Positions 1 to 6,940 of a DNA stretch of 9,271 bases are shown piece after piece. The number at the start of each line of letters is the position of its first letter. Position 1 is the stretch's first letter. A program made the position numbers and the translations under genes. Origin of the DNA: Candidatus Hydrogenedentota bacterium (lineage in GTDB: Bacteria > Hydrogenedentota > Hydrogenedentia > Hydrogenedentales > SLHB01); the NCBI GenBank assembly GCA_016934125.1, contig JAFGTL010000759.1, forward strand, positions 1 to 9,271, in the 5' to 3' direction. The notes under the pieces were generated by a model. The model saw nothing but the letters and a program-made list of their open reading frames with translations. It had not been told where the DNA came from and did not search any database.

Positions 1-411
1 CGCCTCCCAGAGCCCGCCCTCGCCCTGACGCCAATCCGTGATCCGCCGCCCGCCCGATACGACGGGATGCGCGCCCGGCGCCGCCGCGTACGTGATCGGG
101 CAGTCCGCCGTGCCGGAATCCTCGGGGGCGAGCGCAAGAGTCTCCGTCAACGCATACGTCCCGTCCGCCAGGATGATGTCGACGGGTTCCGTGAGCGGCC
201 CCTTCGCCTTGAGCGCGCGAACCGCGTCCCGGGCGCCGGCGAGACTCGCCTTCGGCCCGTCGGTGCCGTCCGCGTTCGGCGCCTGCGGCGTCCCGCTCCA
301 GGCGTCATTTCCGCCCGGGGCCACGTGAAGCGTGACGGCACCCGCGGTGCCGAAGGCGGTGCCTATACCCAGCAGCAGCGTCGTGGAAGCCAAGAACCAG
401 TACGTGCTCAT
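1..411 (-). CDS. Secreted right-handed parallel beta-helix protein, N-terminal part (runs off left edge)
   Basis: The reading frame is open for 137 codons from an ATG at 411-409 to the left edge, so only the N-terminus is visible. Residues 1 to about 25 form a Sec signal peptide: a short start, a hydrophobic core (FLASTTLLLGIGTAF), then small residues ending in AGA. Mature sequence starts near VTLHVAPGGNDAWSG (residues 26-40). This VAPxGNDxxSG opening, followed by a GPKASLAGARDAVR stretch (52-65), a DGTY motif (83-86) and a VSGGRRITDW segment (118-127), is the standard entry into secreted right-handed beta-helix proteins of the pectate-lyase-like fold. These are usually polysaccharide lyases or glycosidases. 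The catalytic region lies outside the window, so the substrate is unknown. AAGGGG about 10 bases upstream of the ATG could serve as ribosome binding site. The gene diverges from the sialidase-like gene at 684. Confidence 0.85.
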   Translation of the reverse strand, partial: MSTYWFLASTTLLLGIGTAFGTAGAVTLHVAPGGNDAWSGTPQAPNADGTDGPKASLAGARDAVRALKAKGPLTEPVDIILADGTYALTETLALAPEDSGTADCPITYAAAPGAHPVVSGGRRITDWRQGEGGLWEA

Positions 412-618
412 CTGTCCGTGTCCCCTTGTGTGGAGTGTCCCTTGACGGGCCAGCCGTTCCGTGCCGTCGCCCGCCGTGTCCGCCGGCTCAACTATCCTGT
501 TTTGGGCCGGCCGGATGCAAGTCGAGTGTGACACCCGCTTTGTGCCAGTGCCCCCTCCCCCACTCCCGCCTGCGCCGACGACGCGCCCGGGCAGGGCGTT
601 CGGGGCGCCGCGGTGGAC

Positions 619-647
619 TTGAACCGCAAGGCGGATCCGGATAGAAA
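619..647 (+). promoter_or_regulatory. Candidate sigma70-type promoter of the sialidase-like gene
   Basis: TTGAAC at 619-624 and TAGAAA at 642-647 are separated by 17 bases, each matching 4 of 6 consensus positions. Transcription would start about 30 bases before the ATG at 684, and AGGAG (671-675) lies 8 bases before that ATG. The rest of the 272-base divergent region holds a C-rich pyrimidine tract around 549-572 and a weaker minus-strand candidate for the beta-helix gene (TTGCAT, rc of 515-520, and GATAGT, rc of 491-496, 18 bases apart). No gene was seen between 412 and 683. The organism's consensus is unknown. Confidence 0.4.
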
Positions 648-683
648 AGGGAGCCTGGAAGCCCGTAACGAGGAGCTTGCATC

Positions 684-1721
684 ATGACGAATTCCATCGC
701 CTCCCATTTCTCCGCATGGCCGATGGCGGCCCTCGCGCTGGGTGTGCTGCTCACGATCTCAGGCCGGGCCCACGGCCAGGCATCGGCGAATGAGGCGCCG
801 GTTCTGTTGTCAGTGTCGAAGATCTGGGATCAGGGCCGGCACAACGCCTTCACGGATCTGATTCGGTTCAACGGGACGTGGTACTGCGCGTTCCGCGAAG
901 GCGATGGGCACGTAGGCGGCGACGGCCAGGCACGCATTCTCGCGTCGGGCGACGGGGCATCCTGGGAGTCCGTAGCGCTGCTCGGGCAGGCGGGCGTCGA
1001 CCTTCGCGATCCGAAGCTCTCAATCACCGCCGACGGCCGGTTGATGGCCGTAATGGGCGGTTCCTATTACGACGGGAAGGAGCTCCTCAACCGGAAGCCG
1101 CACGTGGCCTTCTCCGCGGACGGGCGGGAGTGGAGCGCGCCGCAGAAGGTCGAGAGCCTGCCCGATGGCGACTGGCTCTGGCGCGTCACGTGGCACGAAG
1201 GCCGCGCCTACGGCGTCACGTACAACATCTTCGTCGACGAGGGCGCGGACTGGGTGCTGCGCCTTGTCACCAGCCCGGATGGCCTCGACTGGGAGCCTGT
1301 CGCGACGCTCGACGTGCCCGGGCGGCCCAACGAAACCACCGTCCGGTTTCTGGCCGATGGCCGGATGCTCCTGCTCGTCCGGCGCGAAGGCGGGAACACC
1401 CGCGGGTGGATCGGCGTGAGCGATGCGCCGTATACGGGCTGGACGTGGCATGAGACTGCCTACCGCCTCGGGGGGCCCAACTTCATCCCGTTACCCGACG
1501 GCTCGCTCTGGGCCGGCAGCCGCAACGTGGCCGGCCCCGCCACGTGCGTCTTGGCGCGGTTTGGCGTGGACACCTATGAACCGGCGCTCACCTTGCCGAG
1601 CGGCGGCGACTGCAGCTATCCCGGCCTGGTGTGGCACGACGGCAAGCTCTGTATGAGCTACTACTCGTCCCACGAAGGCAAGACGAGCATCTATTTGGCC
1701 ACCATTCGCCTGCCCGAATAG
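684..1721 (+). CDS. Secreted sialidase-like (BNR/Asp-box beta-propeller) protein
   Basis: A 345-residue protein with a Sec signal peptide: hydrophobic core at about 15-26 (AALALGVLLTIS), with a probable cut near AHGQA (29-33). It acts outside the cytoplasm. Three Asp-box-like repeats, S-x-D-G-x-x-W, are visible at 88-94, 144-150 and 197-203, the signature of the sialidase six-bladed propeller. Arginines that could supply the carboxylate-binding triad occur in CAFREGDGH (R71), LLVRREGG (R233/R234) and AGSRN (R280). A late tyrosine in CSYPG (Y312) is placed like the sialidase nucleophile. Those catalytic assignments are inferred from position and context, not from an alignment. Length fits a single catalytic propeller without accessory domains. 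The start is supported by AGGAG 8 bases upstream. Possible roles are exo-sialidase or another glycosidase on this fold; a non-catalytic glycan-binding propeller is not excluded. Its neighbours are a secreted beta-helix protein and an exported oxidoreductase. Confidence 0.8.
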   Translation: MTNSIASHFSAWPMAALALGVLLTISGRAHGQASANEAPVLLSVSKIWDQGRHNAFTDLIRFNGTWYCAFREGDGHVGGDGQARILASGDGASWESVALLGQAGVDLRDPKLSITADGRLMAVMGGSYYDGKELLNRKPHVAFSADGREWSAPQKVESLPDGDWLWRVTWHEGRAYGVTYNIFVDEGADWVLRLVTSPDGLDWEPVATLDVPGRPNETTVRFLADGRMLLLVRREGGNTRGWIGVSDAPYTGWTWHETAYRLGGPNFIPLPDGSLWAGSRNVAGPATCVLARFGVDTYEPALTLPSGGDCSYPGLVWHDGKLCMSYYSSHEGKTSIYLATIRLPE

Positions 1722-1769
1722 CCGGTTTCGATGGGTGCCGCGGTGTCGCTGCCGTGTGGCGGCACTGAT

Positions 1770-1798
1770 TTGCCTTTCACCGGCGGACAGGACATAAT
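1770..1798 (+). promoter_or_regulatory. Sigma70-type promoter of the Gfo/Idh/MocA gene
   Basis: TTGCCT at 1770-1775 and CATAAT at 1793-1798 are exactly 17 bases apart (4/6 and 5/6 consensus matches). The predicted start, near 1805, leaves a leader of about 39 bases before the ATG at 1844. This suggests the oxidoreductase is transcribed separately from the sialidase-like gene. Just upstream, GTGCCGC (1735-1741) and GCGGCAC (1759-1765) could form a 7-bp stem after the sialidase stop, but there is no T tract, so it is not called a terminator. Confidence 0.5.
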
Positions 1799-1843
1799 CG
1801 GGCGTCTCTGACATTGAGCGGATCGAAACCTGGAGATCCTGGA

Positions 1844-3121
1844 ATGCACGTGAGTCGCAGGCGGTTTCTCGGCACATCGGGTGCGGCGGTTCTCGCCGCG
1901 GGGACAATGGCCACTTCGAGGGTATTTGGCGCGAACGAACGCATCCGCATTGCAACAGTGGGCGTTCGCGGCCGGGGCTTCGATCATGTGCGCGCCGCCC
2001 ATTCAAGCGGCCAGGCCGATGTCGTCGCCCTGTGCGATGTCGATCAGGGAGTCCTCGACGGCCGCTGTGCCGAACTCGAGAAACTCGCCGGCGCCGCCCC
2101 GAGGCCGTACCGCGACATGCGCGAGTTGCTCGCCGACGACAGCATCGACGCGGTGACATTCGCGACGCCGAATCACTGGCACGTGCTCGGGGCCATCTGG
2201 GCCATGCAGGCCGGCAAGCATGTATACGTCGAGAAACCCATCTCGCACACCGTGTGGGAGGGGCGGCAACTCGTTGCGGCGGCGAAGAAGTACAAGCGCG
2301 TGGCCCAGCACGGCACGCAGCGGCGTTCGGAGCCGCAGTGGCAACGCTACGTCGAGCGCCTGCGCTCGGGCGCGATTGGCGACATCTACATGGCGCGTTG
2401 CCCCATCTATCGGTTCCGGGATCCCTTCAAGTACCCCATGGCAGAGCCGGTGCCGGATGGGTTGGACTGGGGGTTGTGGCAGGGGCCCGCGCCCGAGAAG
2501 GCCTTCAGCCGCAACTACGTCCACTACAACTGGCATTGGTTCTGGCACTATGGCAACGGCGAGGTGGGCAACAACGGCCCCCACGGCACCGACATCGTCA
2601 ACTGGGTGATGGACAAAGGGCTTCCCGTTGAGACCTACGCGGCCGGCGGCGTTTTCGGCTACGAGGACGATGCCCGCGAGACGCCCAACACCCTCGTTGT
2701 GACGCACACCTTCGCCGATGGCACCACGTTCGTCATCGATGTGCGCAACCGGCACACCAACGGGGAAGACGGAGTCCTCTTCTACGGCTCGGAGGGCTAC
2801 GCCATCGGCGGCGCCCTGTACAACCCTAAGAACGAGGTGATCCCGGACGAACAGGAGCCGCCCGAACGCGTCAACAGCACTGACGTGCATATGGCCAGCT
2901 TCATTCAGGCCGTCAAGAACAACGATCCCGACGCCGTGCCGGCCACCGTCGAGCAGGGGCATATCGCCGCATCTTTGTGCCACTTGGCCAACGTCTCCTA
3001 CCGCACGGGCCGGGCCATCCGCTTCAATCCGAGGAAAGAGCGCGTTAAGGGCGACGATGAGGCGAACGCGCTATTGACTCGGCCGTACCGCGAAGGATTC
3101 GAGGTGCCGAAGCTGGCGTGA
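1844..3121 (+). CDS. Tat-exported Gfo/Idh/MocA family oxidoreductase
   Basis: A 425-residue NAD(P)-dependent sugar/cyclitol dehydrogenase-type protein. The N-terminus has a twin-arginine signal (SRRRFLG at 4-10, then AAVLAAG), so it should be exported folded with its cofactor. A Rossmann domain follows: IRIATVGVRGRG (34-45) with the nucleotide-binding glycines, VVALCDVD (60-67) ending the second strand, TPNHWH (108-113), and the family hallmark EKP (130-132). The C-terminal domain carries GPHGTDIVNW (245-254), where H248 and D250 sit at the usual catalytic positions. The ATG at 1844 is preferred because GGAG (1832-1835) lies 8 bases upstream and the Tat motif then starts at residue 4. An in-frame TTG at 1814 would add ten residues and has no better ribosome site. 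Tat-exported members are abundant in PVC-type bacteria, and few have known substrates. It is convergent with the AraC-type gene, 34 bases apart. Confidence 0.9.
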   Translation: MHVSRRRFLGTSGAAVLAAGTMATSRVFGANERIRIATVGVRGRGFDHVRAAHSSGQADVVALCDVDQGVLDGRCAELEKLAGAAPRPYRDMRELLADDSIDAVTFATPNHWHVLGAIWAMQAGKHVYVEKPISHTVWEGRQLVAAAKKYKRVAQHGTQRRSEPQWQRYVERLRSGAIGDIYMARCPIYRFRDPFKYPMAEPVPDGLDWGLWQGPAPEKAFSRNYVHYNWHWFWHYGNGEVGNNGPHGTDIVNWVMDKGLPVETYAAGGVFGYEDDARETPNTLVVTHTFADGTTFVIDVRNRHTNGEDGVLFYGSEGYAIGGALYNPKNEVIPDEQEPPERVNSTDVHMASFIQAVKNNDPDAVPATVEQGHIAASLCHLANVSYRTGRAIRFNPRKERVKGDDEANALLTRPYREGFEVPKLA

Positions 3122-3140
3122 CGCCCGGGCCGTGCGGGGT

Positions 3141-3161
3141 GGGTGGCGACGCTGCCTACCC
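3141..3161. terminator. Weak hairpin between convergent genes
   Basis: GGGTGGC (3141-3147) and GCCTACCC (3154-3161) can pair with one bulged base around a 6-base loop. It lies between the convergent stops of the oxidoreductase and the AraC-type gene and overlaps the latter's stop codon. There is no T run on either strand, so intrinsic termination is doubtful; it may only slow polymerase. Confidence 0.2.
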
Positions 3162-4037
3162 GACTCCCCCCTGATGCTGCGCACGAAATGCCGCCGGACT
3201 CGTCCCTTTGTATCGGGCGAAGGCTTTAGACAGCGCGAACGGCGTTGCATATCCGACGAGATCGGCAATCGTCTTCAGCGGGATTGCACGCGTCAACAGC
3301 AGTTCCTCGGTGCGCTTCATGCGCAGCTCGATCAGGGCTGCGCGCGGGCTCATGCCCAGGTATCGCTTCATGACGCGGTGGAAGTGGGGCGGCGACAGGT
3401 TCACGCGCCCGGCCAGTTCGTCCACGCTCCACGGGTGGGCCAGATCCGCGTTGACGTGCTCCCACAACGCGTGGATTCGGTTGCGCAACGCGGACTCGCG
3501 CGGCGTCGAGTAGCTTCCGAGTTCCCGCCGGAGCAAGAGCACGATCTGTTCCGCAAACAGCTCGCGCAGCCGCGCGGTGAAGGGCCCGCTACGGACGCTC
3601 TCGGCGAGCAGGCCGCGTGTGGCAGCCCCGAGCGCATCGAGCACGTATGCCCGACGGATGTGCGGGGCCTTTCCTATGAGGTCGGCCCACGGCTCACCGT
3701 TTCGGAGGCAGAACCACACGCTCGTCCAGTGTCCTTCCTCAACCCAATACCGGAAACTCGTCTCCGCCGGGCCGATAAACACGTCGCCTGCGCGCAGCGT
3801 GCCGCGCGAAGCCCCTGTCAAGTACTGCGCCGCGCCGTCTACCGTAAACTCGAGAATGTGCTGCGGCGAAGACACCCGCCCGTAGTCGTATCCGGGCACA
3901 AGTCTGCTCAGGCCGCCCGACCACACCCCATGGGCCGCGAGAATGCCGGGCGCATCGTCCCGCGAGGGCAGGAACTGCTCCCGGCACCCTTCTGGAATGA
4001 TGCAAGTATTGGATATGTCTGAGATAGTCGCGGCCAT
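3156..4037 (-). CDS. AraC/XylS-family transcriptional regulator
   Basis: A 293-residue protein with the standard two-part layout. The N-terminal part (about 30-115) resembles the cupin-like ligand-binding domain, with GTLRAGDVFIGPAETSFRYW (79-98). The C-terminal part is a double helix-turn-helix: the first from about 203 (WSVDELAGRVNLSPPHFHRV) and the second from 252 (IPLKTIADLVGYATPFALSK), ending in the family's F-x-R-Y-x-G-x-S-P-x-x-F-R pattern (273-285). The start at 4037 is chosen because GGGAG (rc of 4045-4049) lies 7 bases upstream. An in-frame ATG at 4085 lacks a ribosome site and would put a good promoter inside the coding sequence. It diverges from the four-gene operon at 4176 across a 138-base gap, the usual arrangement for an AraC activator controlling its neighbours. 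The ligand is unknown; a sugar-type effector is likely from context. Confidence 0.9.
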   Translation of the reverse strand: MAATISDISNTCIIPEGCREQFLPSRDDAPGILAAHGVWSGGLSRLVPGYDYGRVSSPQHILEFTVDGAAQYLTGASRGTLRAGDVFIGPAETSFRYWVEEGHWTSVWFCLRNGEPWADLIGKAPHIRRAYVLDALGAATRGLLAESVRSGPFTARLRELFAEQIVLLLRRELGSYSTPRESALRNRIHALWEHVNADLAHPWSVDELAGRVNLSPPHFHRVMKRYLGMSPRAALIELRMKRTEELLLTRAIPLKTIADLVGYATPFALSKAFARYKGTSPAAFRAQHQGGVG

Positions 4038-4061
4038 GGCCAATCTCCCGGATTTCCGCAC

Positions 4062-4089
4062 ATAATACCCCTCATAGCGCATCAATCAA
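4062..4089 (-). promoter_or_regulatory. Sigma70-type promoter of the AraC-family gene
   Basis: On the minus strand TTGATT (rc of 4084-4089) and TATTAT (rc of 4062-4067) are 16 bases apart, matching 4/6 and 5/6 of the consensus. Transcription would start near 4055, giving a leader of about 18 bases that still contains the GGGAG ribosome site before the ATG at 4037. No comparably good plus-strand promoter for the operon is seen in 4038-4175, as expected if that promoter depends on an activator. Confidence 0.55.
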
Positions 4090-4175
4090 AGCTGCACTGT
4101 CCTGAGTCGATCGGCAGCCGGCCGCAAGGGGGTGATGGATTCAGGCATGGGCATGGCAGAAGGAATTGCACCACA

Positions 4176-5453
4176 ATGAAAGCCGATTTGGCCCTGTACG
4201 GCGGAGAACGCGCCATTGCGCCCGGGAGCATGAAGCCATGGCCGCCCGTCGATGAGGCGGATCGGGAACTGGTTCTCGCCTCGCTCGAAAGCACGGAACA
4301 CAGCTTCGGCCCAAACTGCCGCGCATTCCAGGAGGAGTTCGCCGCATGGAACGGGAACCGGTTCGCCATTACGACGAATTCCGGCACGGCCGCACTCCAT
4401 ATGGGCGTGGCGGCGTGCGGATGCGGCGCGGGCGACGAGGTGATCGTCCCGGCCTATTCGTGGTCGTCGTCGGTGACGTGCGTGCTCCAGCACAACGCCA
4501 TCCCGGTGTTCGTGGACATCGATTTCGACACCATGCTTGTCGATCCGGCGCGGATCGAAGCGGCCATCACCCCGAACACGAAGGCCATCCTCGTCGTCCA
4601 TCTCCACGGGCTCATGGTGGACATGGAGCGCATCATGGATATTGCCCGGCGTCACGGCCTCAGAGTCATCGAGGACTGCTGCCAGGCCCACGGCGCCACC
4701 TTCAAGGGGCGCCAGTGCGGCACCTGGGGCGACTGCGCCGCGTTTAGCTGCAACCAGAACAAGCTGCTGTGTTCCGGCGAAGGCGGCATGTTCGTCACGG
4801 ATGATGAGGCCCTGTATCGCGACGCCCAGGCGTTGTGGTCCTTCGGCGAAACCCGATCTCCCGTCGAGGAGCGCGACTACCACGCCTACGCGCTGGGATG
4901 GATGTATCGCAACAACGATCTGACGGCCGCCTTCGGCCGCGGCCAGCTCCGCAAGCTCGACGGCCATCTGGCGCAGATCGAGGAGAACGCCAACGCGCTT
5001 CACGAGGGGCTGCTCGGCACGCCCGGGCTCATCCTGCCCACCGTGCCCGCAAACTGCCGCCACAATTGGTATAACTACGTCGTCCGGTTCGACATGGAGG
5101 CGCTCGGCCATGCCCACGCACCCGGCCGGTATCGCGATCGGCTCCTGGAGGCCTTCCGGGCCGAGGGCGCCGAGGTGGGCGTCTGGCAGCGCTTCATCCT
5201 TCCGGCCATGACGGTGTTCCAGGCCCGGAACGCCTACGGCAACGGATGTCCCTGGGGCTGTCCGCACGCCCGCCCCGTCCGCTACGCGCCGGAGGACTAC
5301 CCCGTGGCGGCGCGACACTGTGACACGCATGCCTGTATAATCATGGCTCTGCGGCCGCCGAACGGGCCGGGCCTCGCTGAGGCCACCGCGCGGGCGATCC
5401 GCAAGGTCATGGATAACGTGAACCACATCGAACTGGACGAAGCCGTGGCGTAG
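4176..5453 (+). CDS. DegT/DnrJ/EryC1/StrS-family PLP aminotransferase
   Basis: A 425-residue cytoplasmic aminotransferase of the family that adds amino groups to keto sugars and keto cyclitols. PLP-site landmarks are in order: NSGTAALHMG (68-77) binding the phosphate, an aromatic residue at the stacking position in PAYSWSSS (92-99), IEDCCQAHGA (165-174) where D167 should contact the pyridine nitrogen, and the Schiff-base lysine K196 in SCNQNKLLCSGEGG (191-204). Length fits the family. It has 15 cysteines, including CPWGC (358-362) and CDTHAC (382-387), which is many for a cytoplasmic enzyme of this family. AGAAGGA (4158-4164) lies 11 bases before the ATG. It is the first gene of a four-gene operon, 32 bases before the next gene. 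Amino donor and keto substrate cannot be read from the sequence. The family also contains non-catalytic regulators, but the lysine is present here. Confidence 0.9.
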   Translation: MKADLALYGGERAIAPGSMKPWPPVDEADRELVLASLESTEHSFGPNCRAFQEEFAAWNGNRFAITTNSGTAALHMGVAACGCGAGDEVIVPAYSWSSSVTCVLQHNAIPVFVDIDFDTMLVDPARIEAAITPNTKAILVVHLHGLMVDMERIMDIARRHGLRVIEDCCQAHGATFKGRQCGTWGDCAAFSCNQNKLLCSGEGGMFVTDDEALYRDAQALWSFGETRSPVEERDYHAYALGWMYRNNDLTAAFGRGQLRKLDGHLAQIEENANALHEGLLGTPGLILPTVPANCRHNWYNYVVRFDMEALGHAHAPGRYRDRLLEAFRAEGAEVGVWQRFILPAMTVFQARNAYGNGCPWGCPHARPVRYAPEDYPVAARHCDTHACIIMALRPPNGPGLAEATARAIRKVMDNVNHIELDEAVA

Positions 5454-5485
5454 CCAGCCATGTCTCGTCACGAATGGAAAGCACC

Positions 5486-6940
5486 ATGAAGGCCCCCCAA
5501 CCGCTTCGAATCGGGTGGGCATCGTGCGACGTTACGCCCGATCGCCCTGCAAACCTGCGCGGGCAGTTCCACGCCCGCGTGTCCGAGTCGGTGAACGATC
5601 CGCTCACCGCCACGGCGCTGGCCCTCGAGTCCGCAGACGGTGAGCAGGCCGTCATGGTGTCGCTGGATGCCGTCGGTATCAATGATCCTGTGCGCGATGG
5701 GTGCCGCGCACGAATTGCGGAACGGATACCCGATCTTGCGCCGGAGAAGCTCTTCATCAGCGCCACCCACACGCATACGGCGCCCGATCAGGCCCCGACG
5801 CAGTATCCGCGCCAGCGCGAGGGCGTCATGACGGACGAGGAGTACAGCGCGCTCCTCGTGGAACGCATCTCGGAGGCCATCGTCGCGGCGTGGAATGCCC
5901 GCGAGCCGGGGGCAGTCGCCTGGGGGCTGGGATGGGCCGCCGTGGGTTTCAACCGGCGGATGTCCTACCTGGACGGGCACGCCACCATGTACGGGGCGGC
6001 AGACGATGAGCAGTTCTCCCATGTGGAAGGGGCCGATGATCACAGCGTGGCCGTGCTGGCTACGTACGACGAAGCCGGCGGCCTGACGGGCGTCGTCGTG
6101 AACCTTGCCTGTCCGTCGCAGTGCGTTGAGTCGTGCCGGTTCGTGTCGGCCGACTTCTGGCACGACGCCCGCCAGGAACTCCGGAAGCGCAACGGCGAAC
6201 ATTTACACGTGCTCGCTCAGTGTTCGGCCGCGGGCGATCAGTCGCCGCATCTTCAACTCCACCGGCCCGCCCAAGTCCGCATGCTCGAGCTCCGCGGCCT
6301 GACTGCGCCGGACGATGGCGTCGCGGTGGAGACGTGGATGCGCGGGGAGATCGCGCGGCGCATCGCGGATGCCGTGGACGATGTGCTCGAATGCGCACCT
6401 AGCGACATCCGTCGAGAGGTTGTGTTCGCCCACGAAACGGCCACACTCGACTTGCCCATGCGTCGCGTCACCGAGTCCGACGCGGCCTACTGCCGCGAAC
6501 AGGCCAAGTTGCACGCCAAGGCCCTCGAGGCGTATGCAGATCCCGATCCGGCCGACGCGGCCTACTCGCGCGATTTCCGGCGGGCCCGCTACTTCCAGAA
6601 GGTGCTCGATCGCTTCGAGTCGCAGGGCGGCAATCCCACACTCCCCATGGAAACGCACATCATCCGCTTGGGCGACATCGCATTCGCAACGAACCGATTC
6701 GAACTCTTCCTCGATTTCGGACACCGTATCAAGGCCCGCAGCAAGGCGGTGCAGACCTTCGTAGTCCAGTTGACGGGCGAAGGCACCTACCTGCCCACCG
6801 AACGCGCTGTCCAGGCCAAAAGCTACGGCGCCGGCATCGAGAGCAACCTGGTGGGGCCGACAGGCGGCCAAGTCCTCGTTGAGGAGACATTAAAGATAAT
6901 CAACGGGCTCTTCTCCGACTCGGCAGGGGAGGACGCATGA
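5486..6940 (+). CDS. Neutral/alkaline ceramidase-like protein, paralogue 1 (CPSQ variant)
   Basis: A 484-residue protein resembling the N-terminal catalytic domain of neutral/alkaline ceramidases, zinc-dependent amide hydrolases. It opens with RIGWASCDVTP (8-18), the family's usual first strand, and carries the zinc-site motif ATHTHTAPD (93-101), SAAGDQSP (247-254) matching the GDxSP segment with the nucleophilic serine, and NRFELFLDFG (403-412), where E406 may be the zinc glutamate. The usual CHP segment with the second zinc histidine reads NLACPSQ (206-212), so that histidine appears absent. There is no signal peptide and no C-terminal immunoglobulin-like domain, unlike secreted bacterial ceramidases, so the protein is probably cytoplasmic and unlikely to act on ceramide. 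ATG 5486 is preferred (GGA 7 bases upstream); an in-frame ATG at 5474 lacks a ribosome site. It overlaps the next gene by four bases. Confidence 0.8.
   Translation: MKAPQPLRIGWASCDVTPDRPANLRGQFHARVSESVNDPLTATALALESADGEQAVMVSLDAVGINDPVRDGCRARIAERIPDLAPEKLFISATHTHTAPDQAPTQYPRQREGVMTDEEYSALLVERISEAIVAAWNAREPGAVAWGLGWAAVGFNRRMSYLDGHATMYGAADDEQFSHVEGADDHSVAVLATYDEAGGLTGVVVNLACPSQCVESCRFVSADFWHDARQELRKRNGEHLHVLAQCSAAGDQSPHLQLHRPAQVRMLELRGLTAPDDGVAVETWMRGEIARRIADAVDDVLECAPSDIRREVVFAHETATLDLPMRRVTESDAAYCREQAKLHAKALEAYADPDPADAAYSRDFRRARYFQKVLDRFESQGGNPTLPMETHIIRLGDIAFATNRFELFLDFGHRIKARSKAVQTFVVQLTGEGTYLPTERAVQAKSYGAGIESNLVGPTGGQVLVEETLKIINGLFSDSAGEDA

Noticed and set aside
412..683. A small protein gene in the divergent gap
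   Set aside because: Short open frames here lack a ribosome site and show arginine/proline-rich translations typical of GC-rich non-coding sequence.
2003..2983. A 326-codon minus-strand frame opposite the Gfo/Idh/MocA gene
   Set aside because: The plus strand encodes an unmistakable oxidoreductase; the antisense translation is low-complexity and rich in V, A and H, typical of a shadow frame.
4019..4122. Similar stretches beginning CTGAG near 4019 and 4101 as direct-repeat AraC binding sites
   Set aside because: The match decays after a few bases, and the first copy lies inside the AraC coding sequence; the evidence is too weak to call an operator.
4086..5522. A 478-codon open frame on the minus strand opposite the aminotransferase
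   Set aside because: It is antisense to a gene with clear PLP motifs, its translation shows no recognisable family, and long antisense frames are common in GC-rich coding DNA.
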